This document shows positions 1 through 8,659 of a DNA stretch of 64,000 bases, piece by piece (position 1 is the first letter of the stretch; each line of letters opens with the position of its first letter). This DNA comes from Marinimicrobium alkaliphilum (GTDB lineage: Bacteria; Pseudomonadota; Gammaproteobacteria; Pseudomonadales; Cellvibrionaceae), in contig NZ_QGMQ01000002.1 of the NCBI RefSeq assembly GCF_003259155.1, forward strand, positions 246,925 to 310,924, in the 5' to 3' direction. The notes under the pieces are model-generated. The model was given only the letters and a program-made list of their open reading frames with translations. It did not search any database and had not been told where the DNA came from. The position numbers were made by a program, and so were the translations under genes.

Positions 1-125
1 AGGGCGCGTACAAAGAAAATGCCCGCAGCGCCCAGGGTGGTGCCAAAACTTGCCAGCAGACTCGCGACTGAGCCGATCAGAATCACGTTATCCGGATTGT
101 CGAGCATGGCTTGCCACGCGCTCAT
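1..125 (-). CDS. ZIP-type metal transporter, N-terminal fragment (cut by window edge)
   Basis: Only the first ~41 codons are present; the gene continues beyond position 1. The start at 125 gives MSAWQAMLDNPDNVILIG followed by a hydrophobic, Gly/Ala-rich segment with a TLGAAGIF stretch. This resembles the first membrane helix of ZIP family divalent-metal permeases, which often begin with a similar short leader and a TGLGALP-like motif. The match is from memory of the family and rests on few residues, so another small-residue-rich permease is possible. It is divergent from rhlB. Confidence 0.4.
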   Translation of the reverse strand, partial: MSAWQAMLDNPDNVILIGSVASLLASFGTTLGAAGIFFVRA

Positions 126-286
126 TGGTCCCCCTGTGACGGATGAATCGTTAATCTCTTTCTATAATAGAATGGCTGGGTATAGCGAAAAAGCAAGCCG
201 CCGGATCACCGGGAGAGACCCCGGAAGACGATTACCGAGGGAATCGTGTATACTTCGGCCACATTTTGTACAGTAAGGTAAGTGTT

Positions 287-1861
287 TTGATCGGGAAACT
301 ATTCAAAAAACTGTCGGGAAGCACCCCGGAGAAGGCTTCGGAGCCCGCCCCCAAAGCGCGCGCTGAGCAGTCCGCAAAAGCCGACACCAAGAGCCGCAAC
401 GGTAATACCGCGCGGCCCGCTAAAAACCCGAACCCGGGGCGCTCGCGCCCGGATGCCACGTCCAAGGATGACAAGGCGCCAACGGGGAATCGCAAGCGTC
501 GCTCCCGAGGCGGGCGCAAAGGGGCTCAGAAGCCCGCCAGCGCGCCCTGGGATATCTCCCAGTTTCCGGTGCCGGAAGTCGAGGGCAAAACCCGCTTCCA
601 CGATCTGGGCCTGCCTGACACCCTGATGCACGCCATTGCTGACCTCGGCTTTGAATACTGCTCACCCATTCAGGCTCAGTCGCTTCCCCACGCCCTGCAG
701 GGCAAAGATGTGGTGGGCAAGGCTCAGACCGGCACGGGCAAGACGGCTGCTTTCCTGGTGGCCATCATCGACGACCTGCTCAAACACCCGATTGAAGAAA
801 CCCGCTATGCCGGTGAGGCGCGGGCCCTGATCGTGGCGCCCACACGGGAGCTGGTGATGCAGATTGCCGACGATGCCAAGGGTCTGTGTAAATACACGGA
901 TTTGCAGATCCACACCCTGGTGGGCGGCATGGACTACCAGAAGCAGCAACGCCGTTTGCACAATGACCAGGCCGATATTGTGGTGGCTACCCCCGGGCGT
1001 CTGCTGGATTTTTGCGAGCGCCGGGACGTGTTTCTGGATCAGATCGAAGTGCTGGTGCTGGACGAAGCCGATCGGATGCTGGATATGGGCTTTATTCCGC
1101 AAGTCCGCCGGATCGTGCGCCAGACACCGCGGCGCGAAGATCGCCAGACCCTGTTTTTCTCCGCCACCTTCACCGATGACGTTCACCGGCTGGTCGAGCA
1201 GTGGACCTACAAGCCGGTACAGGTGGAAATCGAGCCCGAGAGCGTGGCGACCGATACCGTCGACCAACGGGTGTATCTGGTGTCCACGGAAGAGAAGTAC
1301 ACGCTGCTCTACAACCTGATTCAACACGAAGATGTCGACAGCCTGATCGTGTTTGCCAATCGCCGGGATCAGTGCCGTGACCTGCATGAGAAGCTGCAAC
1401 GCCACGGGATAAAAGCCGGGCTGTTGTCGGGTGAAGTGGCCCAGAACAAGCGGGTCTCCACCCTCGAAGCGTTTAAATCGGGCGAGCTGAAAGTGTTGGT
1501 GGCCACCGATGTGGCCGGACGCGGGATTCACATCAGCGGCATCAGCCACGTGGTGAATTTTACCTTGCCCGAAGAGGCCGAGGATTATGTTCATCGCATC
1601 GGCCGTACCGGCCGGGCGGGCAAGACCGGTACCTCGGTGAGCTTTGCCTGCGAGGACGACGCTTTCCAATTGGAACCCATCGGCCAGCTGCTGGGTAACA
1701 AACTGGCCTGCGAGCAGCCGCCTGAGCATTTACTGGCCGAAACCCCGGCGCTGCCCCCCAAACCCCGCTCAAGCAGCGGCCCGCGCCGCAGCAGCGGTGG
1801 TGGCAGAAACGATGGCAACAACCGCCGAGGTGGTGGTGGCCGCCCCGGCGGACGCCGTTAA
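287..1861 (+). CDS. rhlB: DEAD-box ATP-dependent RNA helicase RhlB
   Basis: This is an RNA helicase of the RhlB type, which unwinds structured RNA and in related bacteria works with RNase E. From the chosen start the protein has 524 residues: a basic, low-complexity N-terminal tail (~1-85), Q motif region SPIQAQSLP (~126), motif I AQTGTGKT (~146), [12 protein letters not shown] (~259), SAT, and motif [12 protein letters not shown] (~436). The C-terminus is a Gly/Arg-rich RGG-like tail. I chose the TTG at 287 because AAGGT lies 7-8 nt upstream; an in-frame TTG at 266 would add seven residues. A TATAAT hexamer at 163-168 may belong to its promoter. The long tails differ from E. coli RhlB but are common in Pseudomonas and Cellvibrio relatives. 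Confidence 0.9.
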   Translation: MIGKLFKKLSGSTPEKASEPAPKARAEQSAKADTKSRNGNTARPAKNPNPGRSRPDATSKDDKAPTGNRKRRSRGGRKGAQKPASAPWDISQFPVPEVEGKTRFHDLGLPDTLMHAIADLGFEYCSPIQAQSLPHALQGKDVVGKAQTGTGKTAAFLVAIIDDLLKHPIEETRYAGEARALIVAPTRELVMQIADDAKGLCKYTDLQIHTLVGGMDYQKQQRRLHNDQADIVVATPGRLLDFCERRDVFLDQIEVLVLDEADRMLDMGFIPQVRRIVRQTPRREDRQTLFFSATFTDDVHRLVEQWTYKPVQVEIEPESVATDTVDQRVYLVSTEEKYTLLYNLIQHEDVDSLIVFANRRDQCRDLHEKLQRHGIKAGLLSGEVAQNKRVSTLEAFKSGELKVLVATDVAGRGIHISGISHVVNFTLPEEAEDYVHRIGRTGRAGKTGTSVSFACEDDAFQLEPIGQLLGNKLACEQPPEHLLAETPALPPKPRSSSGPRRSSGGGRNDGNNRRGGGGRPGGRR

Positions 1862-1871
1862 CCGGCCCGTC

Positions 1872-2474
1872 TCACCGCTCTGCATAAGGCCCGCGTTTGC
1901 GGGCCTTATTGATTAACCACGCTAATCCCCACGCCAGCCCCGCCAGAGCCCCAAACAAATGTGCGTCTACCGCCACCGGTACCGGCAGCAACTCATGGCT
2001 GGCATCGAAGCCGGGCAGTTGTTCGCGCCCGATCTTGACGGCGGCGATGCCCAGGGCGGCGGCGTTGAAGAGCGGGGTTTGCGGCAGGCTGAAGACCAGT
2101 CCGGCTACCAGCAGGCCGTGCAGTACCCCCGACAACCCCGCGTAGTAGAGCATTTCCGGATTGCGCCAGAGCAGCCCTGTGCTGACGGCGACGCTGCACG
2201 CCAGCCATAAAATCACAAAGCCTTTCACGGGCAATTCCTTGAGCAGCACCCAGCCGATGGCAATCAGGGCGAGCACATTCATGCCCAGGTGGTAGAGTCC
2301 GTAGTGCACAAAATGTCCGGTCAGCAGGCGCCACCACTGGCCACTTGCGATGGCTTCGCGGTTGTACTCCAGTGCGGGTTCGCTCCAACCGGGTAGGGCG
2401 GCCAGCAGCAGCGCTACGGCGGCGAACAGCAGGGTGAGTTTAACGCTGGGTGTCAGGATCGGTGTGGCGGTCAT
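1872..2474 (-). CDS. rrtA: Rhombosortase (rhomboid-family intramembrane serine protease)
   Basis: A 200-residue polytopic protein with rhomboid protease signatures: HLGMN (H62, N66), the nucleophile motif GLSGVLHG (S115) and a late His in AVDAHLFG (H172). The short length and the GLSGVLHG form fit rhombosortase, which cleaves the GlyGly-CTERM tail of type II-secreted proteins at the inner membrane. No GlyGly-CTERM protein is visible in this window, so its substrates must lie elsewhere. It is convergent with rhlB, and a strong hairpin (1884-1909) lies inside its last codons. A generic rhomboid is the alternative. Confidence 0.8.
   Translation of the reverse strand: MTATPILTPSVKLTLLFAAVALLLAALPGWSEPALEYNREAIASGQWWRLLTGHFVHYGLYHLGMNVLALIAIGWVLLKELPVKGFVILWLACSVAVSTGLLWRNPEMLYYAGLSGVLHGLLVAGLVFSLPQTPLFNAAALGIAAVKIGREQLPGFDASHELLPVPVAVDAHLFGALAGLAWGLAWLINKARKRGPYAER
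1884..1910. terminator. Bidirectional hairpin between rhlB and rrtA
   Basis: An 11-bp perfect stem (1884-1894 with 1899-1909) closes on a GTTT loop, 23 nt past the rhlB stop. It overlaps the 3' coding end of rrtA, so it is shared by convergent genes. The T tract is short (ATT), so termination strength is inferred. Confidence 0.65.
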
Positions 2475-2542
2475 GGGTACCTGAAAAGCGACGCTGAGAG
2501 AGCGGGCTATTCTGGCACAGATTGGCGCTGGGGGCGAAAGGC

Positions 2543-2571
2543 AAAAAAAAGCCGGGGCATCGCTGCCCCGG
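2543..2571 (-). terminator. Rho-independent terminator of the PEP-CTERM gene
   Basis: On the minus strand an 8-bp GC-rich stem (2552-2559 with 2564-2571, loop TCGC) is followed by eight T residues (complement of A at 2543-2550). It lies ~25 nt after the stop of the PEP-CTERM gene. Confidence 0.85.
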
Positions 2572-2596
2572 TATCATCAAGTGAGCTGAGCGGTAC

Positions 2597-3265
2597 TTAG
2601 GCGGATTTGCGGATCCGCCGACGGGTGGCGGCCAGTCCCAACAGGCCGGTGAGCATCAGCAGGAAGGTGCTGGTCTCGGGAACGGTAGCCACTTCGCGAA
2701 TAAAGCCTGCAGCGTAGGAGTATTTGTTCTCCTGCGTCGGGTTAGGGTTATTGCCTTTAGAGTTGACCCAGAAGTTGTTAAAGCCACCCTCAATACCGAG
2801 CGTGACGTCTTTGAACAGGTAAGACATATAGCTGTCGCTGGCTTGCTTTACGCCCAAGACCCAGTCGACTTTGGTGCCGATCCAAGCTTCGGGAACGACA
2901 AGCTGATAGCTGTATGCAAAGCCATCGCTGCTGGGCGCTACGGTCAAGGTAAAGCCGGGATCATAGTTTGGGGGCTCCGGGGACTTGAAGCTCTCGGGAT
3001 CCTTTTCGTAGCGACCAATATACGAGAACATTCCATCGTCGGCCCAGCTCAAGGCGTTCAGGTGGGCCAGTACGGTGTCGTCCCCATTGTCAGAAAGTCC
3101 CGTTTCAAAATGGCAGTCATCGGCATAGGCGCCGTTGGCTGTTGCACTTTCTGTGGTGTGAAGCGGCCCACAGGATATCGGTGAAGCCGAACTCAACTGG
3201 CTAAAAGCCAGCAGGGTTGCGGCGGCCAGCCAACTGGTATGTTTCAGAAGAAGTAGCCTGCTCAT
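2597..3265 (-). CDS. PEP-CTERM sorting-domain exported protein, function unknown
   Basis: A 222-residue exported protein. The start at 3265 is preceded by AAGGAG and gives a signal peptide (MSRLLLLKHTSWLAAATLLA, cleavage near SSASP). The body has no family I recognise. The C-terminus is a PEP-CTERM tail: VPE, then a hydrophobic helix (TFLLMLTGLLGLAAT) and a basic end RRRIRKSA. In known systems such tails are cut by exosortase (EpsH) and linked to extracellular polysaccharide; no exosortase is in this window. The neighbouring rhombosortase serves a different tail type. It has its own terminator, so it is probably monocistronic. Confidence 0.8.
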   Translation of the reverse strand: MSRLLLLKHTSWLAAATLLAFSQLSSASPISCGPLHTTESATANGAYADDCHFETGLSDNGDDTVLAHLNALSWADDGMFSYIGRYEKDPESFKSPEPPNYDPGFTLTVAPSSDGFAYSYQLVVPEAWIGTKVDWVLGVKQASDSYMSYLFKDVTLGIEGGFNNFWVNSKGNNPNPTQENKYSYAAGFIREVATVPETSTFLLMLTGLLGLAATRRRIRKSA

Positions 3266-3419
3266 ATGTTGCTCCTTGCATCGCGCAATGGTTGCAAAAG
3301 ATTGTTCTTGGTTTTGGGGTTCTGCACAGCAGTGGAACCCTTGCGGGATAGAGAGCAAAAGGCGCGCCAGCGGCAAGAACTTCAATATTTTTGCGGACTT
3401 AGGTGACATGCAAGAGGAT

Positions 3420-3455
3420 GGGGGCGCCAGGATTGTCAATCCTGCCGACGCCCCC
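3420..3455 (-). terminator. Hairpin downstream of the VWA lipoprotein gene
   Basis: Outer stem GGGGGCG (3420-3426) with CGCCCCC (3449-3455); inside it a second inverted repeat AGGATTG/CAATCCT. It begins ~24 nt after the lipoprotein stop on the minus strand. There is no clear T run, so it may be a 3'-end stabilising hairpin. Confidence 0.45.
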
Positions 3456-3478
3456 AAATGCGGTAGGCCGAGCGATCG

Positions 3479-4171
3479 TCAGTGTAACGCCAGCTGTTCC
3501 AGGCGTCCCAGTTCACTGACCAGGTGCCAGTGACCACCGCTGGCTTCCACCCGCTCTTGCCAGCGTGATAGCCGTTCGCGGTAGTGCGCTGGGTTGTGGT
3601 TGTCCTGTTGCTGGCGTTTGGCATTGATGGCGACCACCTGAACCCCCTGCAAATTCACCGCGACATCCCGATTGAGCCAGGGGGGCAGGTCCTCGTGCAG
3701 ATCGGAAAGAATGAACAATTGACGCTGCCCGGCACCGGTCTCGTGGAGGTAGTCCGCCCCCAGTAACAGACCACCGGTGATGTCACTGTGGTGGCTGGGC
3801 ACCCGAAAGCGCGTGACAAAGGCGTCAAGCTGTTGCCGGATCAAGCGCTTTTGGTGGGTGGTGACACTGGGGCGATGGTCGAAGGTTGCCCGGGCGATGA
3901 TATTGCGCTCGGTAAAACTGCTGTTATCGATAAAGGCGATCGCCAGGGAGTCGCCGCTATTGAGTTCCCCCAGCAGGTAACGCGTCAATGTCTGGGCTTG
4001 ATGCAGCTCACTGGCGTAGTCACTGGAGATATCCACCAGCACAAACACGGCGCGGGACTGGGCGCCGTTCTGGCTGCAGCCGATAAGGCCCAGACACAGA
4101 AGCCCCATAAGCAGACGCCGAAAGCCGTTATTCAGAATGTTAAATTTACTGACAAGGGTGTGGAAATTCAT
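3479..4171 (-). CDS. VWA-like lipoprotein
   Basis: A 230-residue predicted lipoprotein: basic N-terminus, hydrophobic core and lipobox LGLIGC (Cys32). The mature part starts a von Willebrand A-like fold: strand VFVLVDISSD (~42-51) resembles the MIDAS strand DxSxS with an altered spacing, and a second acidic strand LFILSDLHED sits near residue 150. It starts just after the stop of the large membrane protein gene (sequence TGAGCATG), with GGGGAGG inside the upstream gene, so the two are translated together. I infer an envelope adaptor that works with that membrane protein. The exact role is unknown. Confidence 0.65.
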   Translation of the reverse strand: MNFHTLVSKFNILNNGFRRLLMGLLCLGLIGCSQNGAQSRAVFVLVDISSDYASELHQAQTLTRYLLGELNSGDSLAIAFIDNSSFTERNIIARATFDHRPSVTTHQKRLIRQQLDAFVTRFRVPSHHSDITGGLLLGADYLHETGAGQRQLFILSDLHEDLPPWLNRDVAVNLQGVQVVAINAKRQQQDNHNPAHYRERLSRWQERVEASGGHWHLVSELGRLEQLALH

Positions 4172-4173
4172 GC

Positions 4174-5712
4174 TCAGGCCTCCCCGGGAGTCAGGTTCAT
4201 GTCGGGCGCACCGGTTCGAGCCCGGTTTTTGCGGGCGGGTTTGGCTGCCTCGGCGGGTGCTTCGTCCGCAGTGGTAGTGTCTTCAGCGTCGGCTTCGACC
4301 TCTACCTGCCGGCGTTCGCGCTGCCCGGCGCGCCAGTGGGTGATCAGGCGCTCCAGACTCAAGGGCAGCATTACGAAGATATCGTAGGCGTGAATCAACA
4401 TCCGGCTACCGTGATGAGCCGCGCCGCCCAGAATCCGCAAGCTCAGGCGCAGGGCACGCAACAGCCCAACGGCCAGCAACCCGAGCAGGGTGCGCAGGGA
4501 GTGCACAAAGGCCTCCAGAGGAATGGCGACGAAGGCCAACGCAAAGGGCAGAATAAAGCCCAGCAGCAACTGCCCGACCGAGGGAATCCAGCGGAACGCG
4601 ACCTCGCCGGTCTCGGCGCCGGTGAGCGACTGTTGCAGGGCTTCCCGGTCCAGAGCGAGCAGGTCGCGCATATAGGCCAGGGAGGCTTCGATGCTGGCGA
4701 AAATTACCAGAATGGTGAAGGCGGCAATGGCCATACGCTTGCGCATGCGGTCGTCCATGCTGCCAATCAGCGGGAACAGGCGGGTGATGCCCAGGGCTTC
4801 GAGCAGGAAGATCCCCATGGCAATTTCCACCATGATGATCACCAGAGCCGCGATATCCGAGGTACGGACCGACCCGATGGTACTGGCGCCGCCGACCATC
4901 TCTGACATGGGCATGGCGATCAGGTGAAAATTGATGATGCCGCCGAAGGTGGCGATCACCAGGACCAGGCTGGCGATAAAAAACTGGGTCAACGATGAGG
5001 CAGTCAGGGCGTGGACGGCTTTGTCTTCGGCCTTACGCAGGCTCTCATAATCGGCCATCTGCCGGTCGATGACTTTGGCACGGCCTTCGAGCCCGGTGAT
5101 GGTCTGTTCGACCCGGTTCATGGTCTGGTTGAGACTGCGCCACTGGGGCTGCAGTGTGCTGAGAATGCGGTGACGCTCTCCAGCACTCTTCTGATAAGCC
5201 TTGAGGGTCTGCTGGTGCGACTCCTCCACTGCGGTGCGGATTTCTTCCAGAATACGGGTCACCGCCGGGTCACCGTTGTTGGGCAGGGCGGCGATGGTGT
5301 CCATGACCTGATTCCAGGCCGGCGGCAGGGGCGCGTCGTCGGTGGCGGCGTGGTAGTCCGCCTGGACCCGCTCCAGCGTGTCCTTGAGCTCGCGGTGCAG
5401 GACCGGGTAGTGGCTCAGGTCGCGCTCGACCAGGGCGCCGACCCGGTCGAAGTCCCGCTCGATGGCTTTTTCGGCGTGCTCCCGGCCCATGGCCAGAAGG
5501 ACGTCGCGGTTGCGCGCCGAGACCCGTTGCTCCAGTTGGCGCACGCCGGTCGCGGCGAGCCGCAGGGAGCTGTAAAGCGCCCGCCCGGTACTGCGCAGTA
5601 GCAGGTGCGCGTGGGGGCGGCCAGCGTACAGAAGGACGATGGCAATGATCAGCCAGATTGCCAGCGAGAGCGCGGGCGAATCGGACCAGATGGTAAAGAG
5701 ATCTGAGAACAT
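4174..5712 (-). CDS. Large polytopic coiled-coil inner-membrane protein, function unknown
   Basis: A 512-residue protein. One membrane helix lies at ~13-31, followed by a long charged, helical region (~35-235) rich in Gln, Glu and Arg that looks coiled-coil. Further membrane helices lie near 240-265, 285-308, 322-347 and 378-422. The last ~50 residues are acidic/Ala-rich and then basic. I recognise no named family. SD GAGGG precedes the start at 5712. It is upstream of and translationally coupled to the VWA lipoprotein gene, and divergent (177 nt) from a two-component pair, which suggests that the four genes form one functional unit. Confidence 0.7.
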   Translation of the reverse strand: MFSDLFTIWSDSPALSLAIWLIIAIVLLYAGRPHAHLLLRSTGRALYSSLRLAATGVRQLEQRVSARNRDVLLAMGREHAEKAIERDFDRVGALVERDLSHYPVLHRELKDTLERVQADYHAATDDAPLPPAWNQVMDTIAALPNNGDPAVTRILEEIRTAVEESHQQTLKAYQKSAGERHRILSTLQPQWRSLNQTMNRVEQTITGLEGRAKVIDRQMADYESLRKAEDKAVHALTASSLTQFFIASLVLVIATFGGIINFHLIAMPMSEMVGGASTIGSVRTSDIAALVIIMVEIAMGIFLLEALGITRLFPLIGSMDDRMRKRMAIAAFTILVIFASIEASLAYMRDLLALDREALQQSLTGAETGEVAFRWIPSVGQLLLGFILPFALAFVAIPLEAFVHSLRTLLGLLAVGLLRALRLSLRILGGAAHHGSRMLIHAYDIFVMLPLSLERLITHWRAGQRERRQVEVEADAEDTTTADEAPAEAAKPARKNRARTGAPDMNLTPGEA

Positions 5713-5889
5713 GGTTATTACCCTCGGTTATAGATAGCGTCGGCTGTTAGTGGTTTGCCGATCTGACAGACTCAGTATCCGGGGCGGCGGTGAAAAATCT
5801 GTGAGTTGATCCCGCAAGGTGTGCGCTGAGTCGCGCTTTGGCGCCGTTTACTTCGGGTAGACTGGGACAAATACCAACAGGAATGGCCT

Positions 5890-6681
5890 ATGGCCAACAT
5901 ATTGTGGGTCGAAGACCAACTGCATTGGGTCGACCGCTTTCAGCCCATTCTCGAAGCGACTGACTTTGACGGCGAGCCGACCCGGGTAACCGTGTTCGGG
6001 TTTGCCGAGGCGGCCTGCCAACATATTCGCTCGCCCGGCGCTGCGCGTCCGGACCTGGCTTTGCTCGACGCCCATATGAATGGCAATGACAGCGCAGGCT
6101 TTTCGGTGTCCCGGGCGCTCAGGCGCAAGTGGCCGGAGCTGCCCATGATCTATCTGTCAGAGCACAGCGGCACCGGCATCGAGCAGCAGGCCTTTGAAAC
6201 CTCAGAAGCGCGCGACTTCATTGCCAAACACCAGGCCAATATCGAGTCGGTGTTATGTTGGCGGATCAAGGCGGTGTTGCGTCAGCACGCACTTCAGCAG
6301 CGCGGTGCGAGCGATGCGGTGATCGACAGTGGCGACCTGCGTCTGGATACCGAAACCTGGGAAGTCTACTGGCGCGGGCACAAACTGATGAACCCGGGCA
6401 ACAGCAGGCGCCCGCTCGGGCCAACGCCGCGCAAGATTCTGCGCTACCTGGTGGAAGCCGCGCCGCGGCCGTTGAGCACGGCGCAGATTGCCGACAGGCT
6501 CGACGCCGATCCCGAGCGCTTTTCCTACGCCAATTACCGCCAGCATATTCGCACCCTGCGCCTGGCCTTTGATCACGCCGAGGGTGGGCAGGGCGACTTT
6601 ATTGAGGCCTGCAAGCGAGGCGAGGGCATCGTCACTTTCGGCGATCAAGGGGCTTACTGTTGGAAGCCGGTGGTCCGCTGA
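5890..6681 (+). CDS. Response regulator, receiver plus winged-helix DNA-binding domain
   Basis: A 263-residue regulator. The N-terminal receiver has the acidic pair in WVEDQ, a phospho-acceptor Asp60 in LALLDAHMNG, YLSEHSG for the Ser/Thr position, and Lys113 in DFIAKHQ. The C-terminal ~110 residues look like an OmpR-type winged helix (GPTPRKILRYLVEAAPRPLS, then a recognition-helix region with SYANYRQHIRTLRLAF). It is followed 29 nt later by the sensor kinase gene, so the pair is an operon. The receiver is divergent from textbook OmpR proteins, and the target genes are unknown; the divergent membrane protein operon is the obvious candidate. Confidence 0.75.
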   Translation: MANILWVEDQLHWVDRFQPILEATDFDGEPTRVTVFGFAEAACQHIRSPGAARPDLALLDAHMNGNDSAGFSVSRALRRKWPELPMIYLSEHSGTGIEQQAFETSEARDFIAKHQANIESVLCWRIKAVLRQHALQQRGASDAVIDSGDLRLDTETWEVYWRGHKLMNPGNSRRPLGPTPRKILRYLVEAAPRPLSTAQIADRLDADPERFSYANYRQHIRTLRLAFDHAEGGQGDFIEACKRGEGIVTFGDQGAYCWKPVVR

Positions 6682-6710
6682 GGTCACGCTACACGAGAGG
6701 AGGCGCTGTG

Positions 6711-8327
6711 ATGGACACAGAGGCTCAGGAGCAGAACAGCCCGGTTGGCCGGGTGCAGAAAGTCACCTACCCCTGGTTGAGCGCCCTGGCGGCGCTGGGG
6801 CTTGTGAGTTATTTCGCCTGGTTGACCCTGCCGATGCTGAGTGCGCGCTACCCGGTTCCTCCGCTGTGGCAGGAAGAGCTGCTGATCTACGCGCTGTTGG
6901 TCGTGTTCGTTGTGCTGGTGTTGTGGGATGTGCGTCGCTACCTGTACCAGTACCGTCGCCAGCGCGCCGACTTGCGGCTTTTGCGCACTCAGGTCAGCGA
7001 CTTGTGGCGCGACAAAAAACAGCTGCAACTCAAGGCTCACACCTATTCCGGTCATGCGGAAAAGCTCAAGTTGTTTATCAGCGACAAACTGCTCGACTAC
7101 ATCGAATACGACGAGAAATTTCTGCATTTTAAAAGCATTGCGGCCGAGGTGCGCCACAACGGTGTGATCAGTTTTGACAAGGTCCAGCGGGCTTTGCAGC
7201 TCAGTGTGGACGATACCGCGTCGGGGGCGGAGAGTGAGGCCAACCGGGAGGCGCTCGATGCCATGCGCTACCTGTGGGATCTGCTCGACCTGTCCACCGC
7301 CGACAACCTGGCGCTGCATATCGGCAACCTTCTGTGCGAATGCGAGGAGCATTATTATCAACGTCTGCTCAATGTCGAGCAGGCCCGGGCGTTGCCTTTC
7401 GAGCCGGTGTATTCACCCCAACGCGCGGCCTGGCGCGCCCTGACGCTGGTGTGCGGCGAGCGCCCGCCGGCGCCGGTGGCGGACATGGATTACCTGCTCA
7501 GTAACAATCAGTGGTACGTGCGTCTGGCGCCGGTGGCACAGCTGCTGGGTAACGAAAATCACCTGGTGCTCCTGCTCGAAAATCTGCTCAAGAATGCGCA
7601 GTATTTTGCCGGCAAGCGCGGTTACAAAAGTCCCTTTGCGTCAGTGGCATTGGTGCTCGAAGAGCGCGAGGGCCAGGTGCTGATCCGGGTGTATAACCGC
7701 GGCCCTCATGTCAGCGACGAGGATCGCACCAATCTGTTTCAATTGGGATTCTCCACCCGGCGGGTACGCGAACACCACGGGCGGGGTCTCGGGCTGTACT
7801 TCGTCAATGAAATTGTCAAAGGCTATGAGGGCCGGGTGGAAGTGCACAATATCCATACCCGTTCGGCCCGCTATACAGTGCGCATTGAGCTGGAAAACGG
7901 CGAGCTGGCGACCGAGTTGCTGGAAGTGAGTGTCAGTGACGGCCAGCCTCAGGTGGTGTTGCCCGACGGTGGCACCGATGATGCCCGACACTGGCAGTTC
8001 CGTTCGCCGATACGCAGTGTCGAGGTGACCACCACGGGTACTCAGGGCAGTGACGGTACCCAATGCCTGGCCGATTTTGTGAGCAAGGGCAAAGACAGTC
8101 GCTTCGATCCGGCGCACCCGGAGCGGCCCCAGTGGCGTATTCACTCCCACGCCAAGCGCGGCGATCATCAGCTGAGTTTTGAGCCCCTGGCGATTACCGG
8201 TGTCGAGTTTGAGGTGTGTCTGCCCTCGGCTCAGCAGCGCCTGGACAACGAAGCGGTGGCGATCGACGAGAATATCGATGAGGAAGTGGAGCGCCTGGAC
8301 GGTTATTTCAAACCCCAGGCGGTATAA
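6711..8327 (+). CDS. Membrane sensor histidine kinase with atypical H-box
   Basis: A 538-residue kinase partner of the upstream regulator. Two membrane helices (~17-42, ~55-78) flank a very short periplasmic loop, so it probably senses the membrane or a membrane partner. A helical linker follows. I see no standard SHELRTPL H-box; the best candidate is AAEVRHNGV (His149). The ATPase domain is clear: N-box ENLLKNAQ (~290-297) and G-box GRGLGLYFV (~358). A ~140-residue C-terminal extension after the ATPase domain is unusual. The ATG at 6711 was chosen because GAGAGGAGG lies 7 nt upstream; the ORF is open further upstream. Confidence 0.7.
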   Translation: MDTEAQEQNSPVGRVQKVTYPWLSALAALGLVSYFAWLTLPMLSARYPVPPLWQEELLIYALLVVFVVLVLWDVRRYLYQYRRQRADLRLLRTQVSDLWRDKKQLQLKAHTYSGHAEKLKLFISDKLLDYIEYDEKFLHFKSIAAEVRHNGVISFDKVQRALQLSVDDTASGAESEANREALDAMRYLWDLLDLSTADNLALHIGNLLCECEEHYYQRLLNVEQARALPFEPVYSPQRAAWRALTLVCGERPPAPVADMDYLLSNNQWYVRLAPVAQLLGNENHLVLLLENLLKNAQYFAGKRGYKSPFASVALVLEEREGQVLIRVYNRGPHVSDEDRTNLFQLGFSTRRVREHHGRGLGLYFVNEIVKGYEGRVEVHNIHTRSARYTVRIELENGELATELLEVSVSDGQPQVVLPDGGTDDARHWQFRSPIRSVEVTTTGTQGSDGTQCLADFVSKGKDSRFDPAHPERPQWRIHSHAKRGDHQLSFEPLAITGVEFEVCLPSAQQRLDNEAVAIDENIDEEVERLDGYFKPQAV

Positions 8328-8350
8328 GGCCCATGAGCGGGCCCTATACC
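8321..8350. terminator. Bidirectional hairpin between the kinase and PA4642-family genes
   Basis: A 12-position stem (8321-8332 with 8339-8350) with one A-C mismatch and loop ATGAGC. It contains the kinase stop codon and sits 9 nt from the stop of the convergent gene. Confidence 0.55.
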
Positions 8351-8358
8351 CTGACGGC

Positions 8359-8655
8359 TTATTGGGCGCCGGCTTTTTCCAGTGCTTCGATGTAGGGTTC
8401 AGCCCAGCGGTGATCCCGGATGGATTGCAGGAAGGTCTTACCGTCCGGGCCTGGGGCATTGAGATCGTACCCGGCATCGGTAAAAAACTGCACGAAGGTG
8501 GCGAAGTTCTCTTCGCGCATACCCCGGTAGGCTTTTTCCAGCAGGTGGTAGTCTCGGCTGACACCTGCCGGTGGTTCAAAGGTCAGGAAGCTTTTGATCC
8601 GTTCGTCATCAAAAAACTCGCCCAGCACTTTCTGTTTGTCTTTGCGTAATACCAT
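8359..8655 (-). CDS. PA4642-family conserved protein
   Basis: A small soluble protein of 98 residues with the pattern RKDKQKVLGEFFDDERIKSF, then AYRGMREENFATFVQFF and AGYDLNAPGPDGKTF. This matches the PA4642 family, which is conserved in Pseudomonas-like bacteria and has no known function. The ATG at 8655 overlaps the end of gatB and gives an N-terminus like that of homologues; a GTG at 8667 would add four residues. It is probably co-transcribed with gatB. Confidence 0.7.
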   Translation of the reverse strand: MVLRKDKQKVLGEFFDDERIKSFLTFEPPAGVSRDYHLLEKAYRGMREENFATFVQFFTDAGYDLNAPGPDGKTFLQSIRDHRWAEPYIEALEKAGAQ

Positions 8656-8659
8656 CAGT

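Noticed and set aside
662-1729. 355-codon open frame on the minus strand
   Set aside because: Antisense of rhlB; no recognisable domain.
3479-8327. Proteobacterial dedicated sortase system (PdsR/PdsS with VWA target)
   Set aside because: It also combines a VWA protein with a two-component pair, but there is no sortase, the VWA protein is a small lipoprotein without a sorting tail, and the kinase is atypical.
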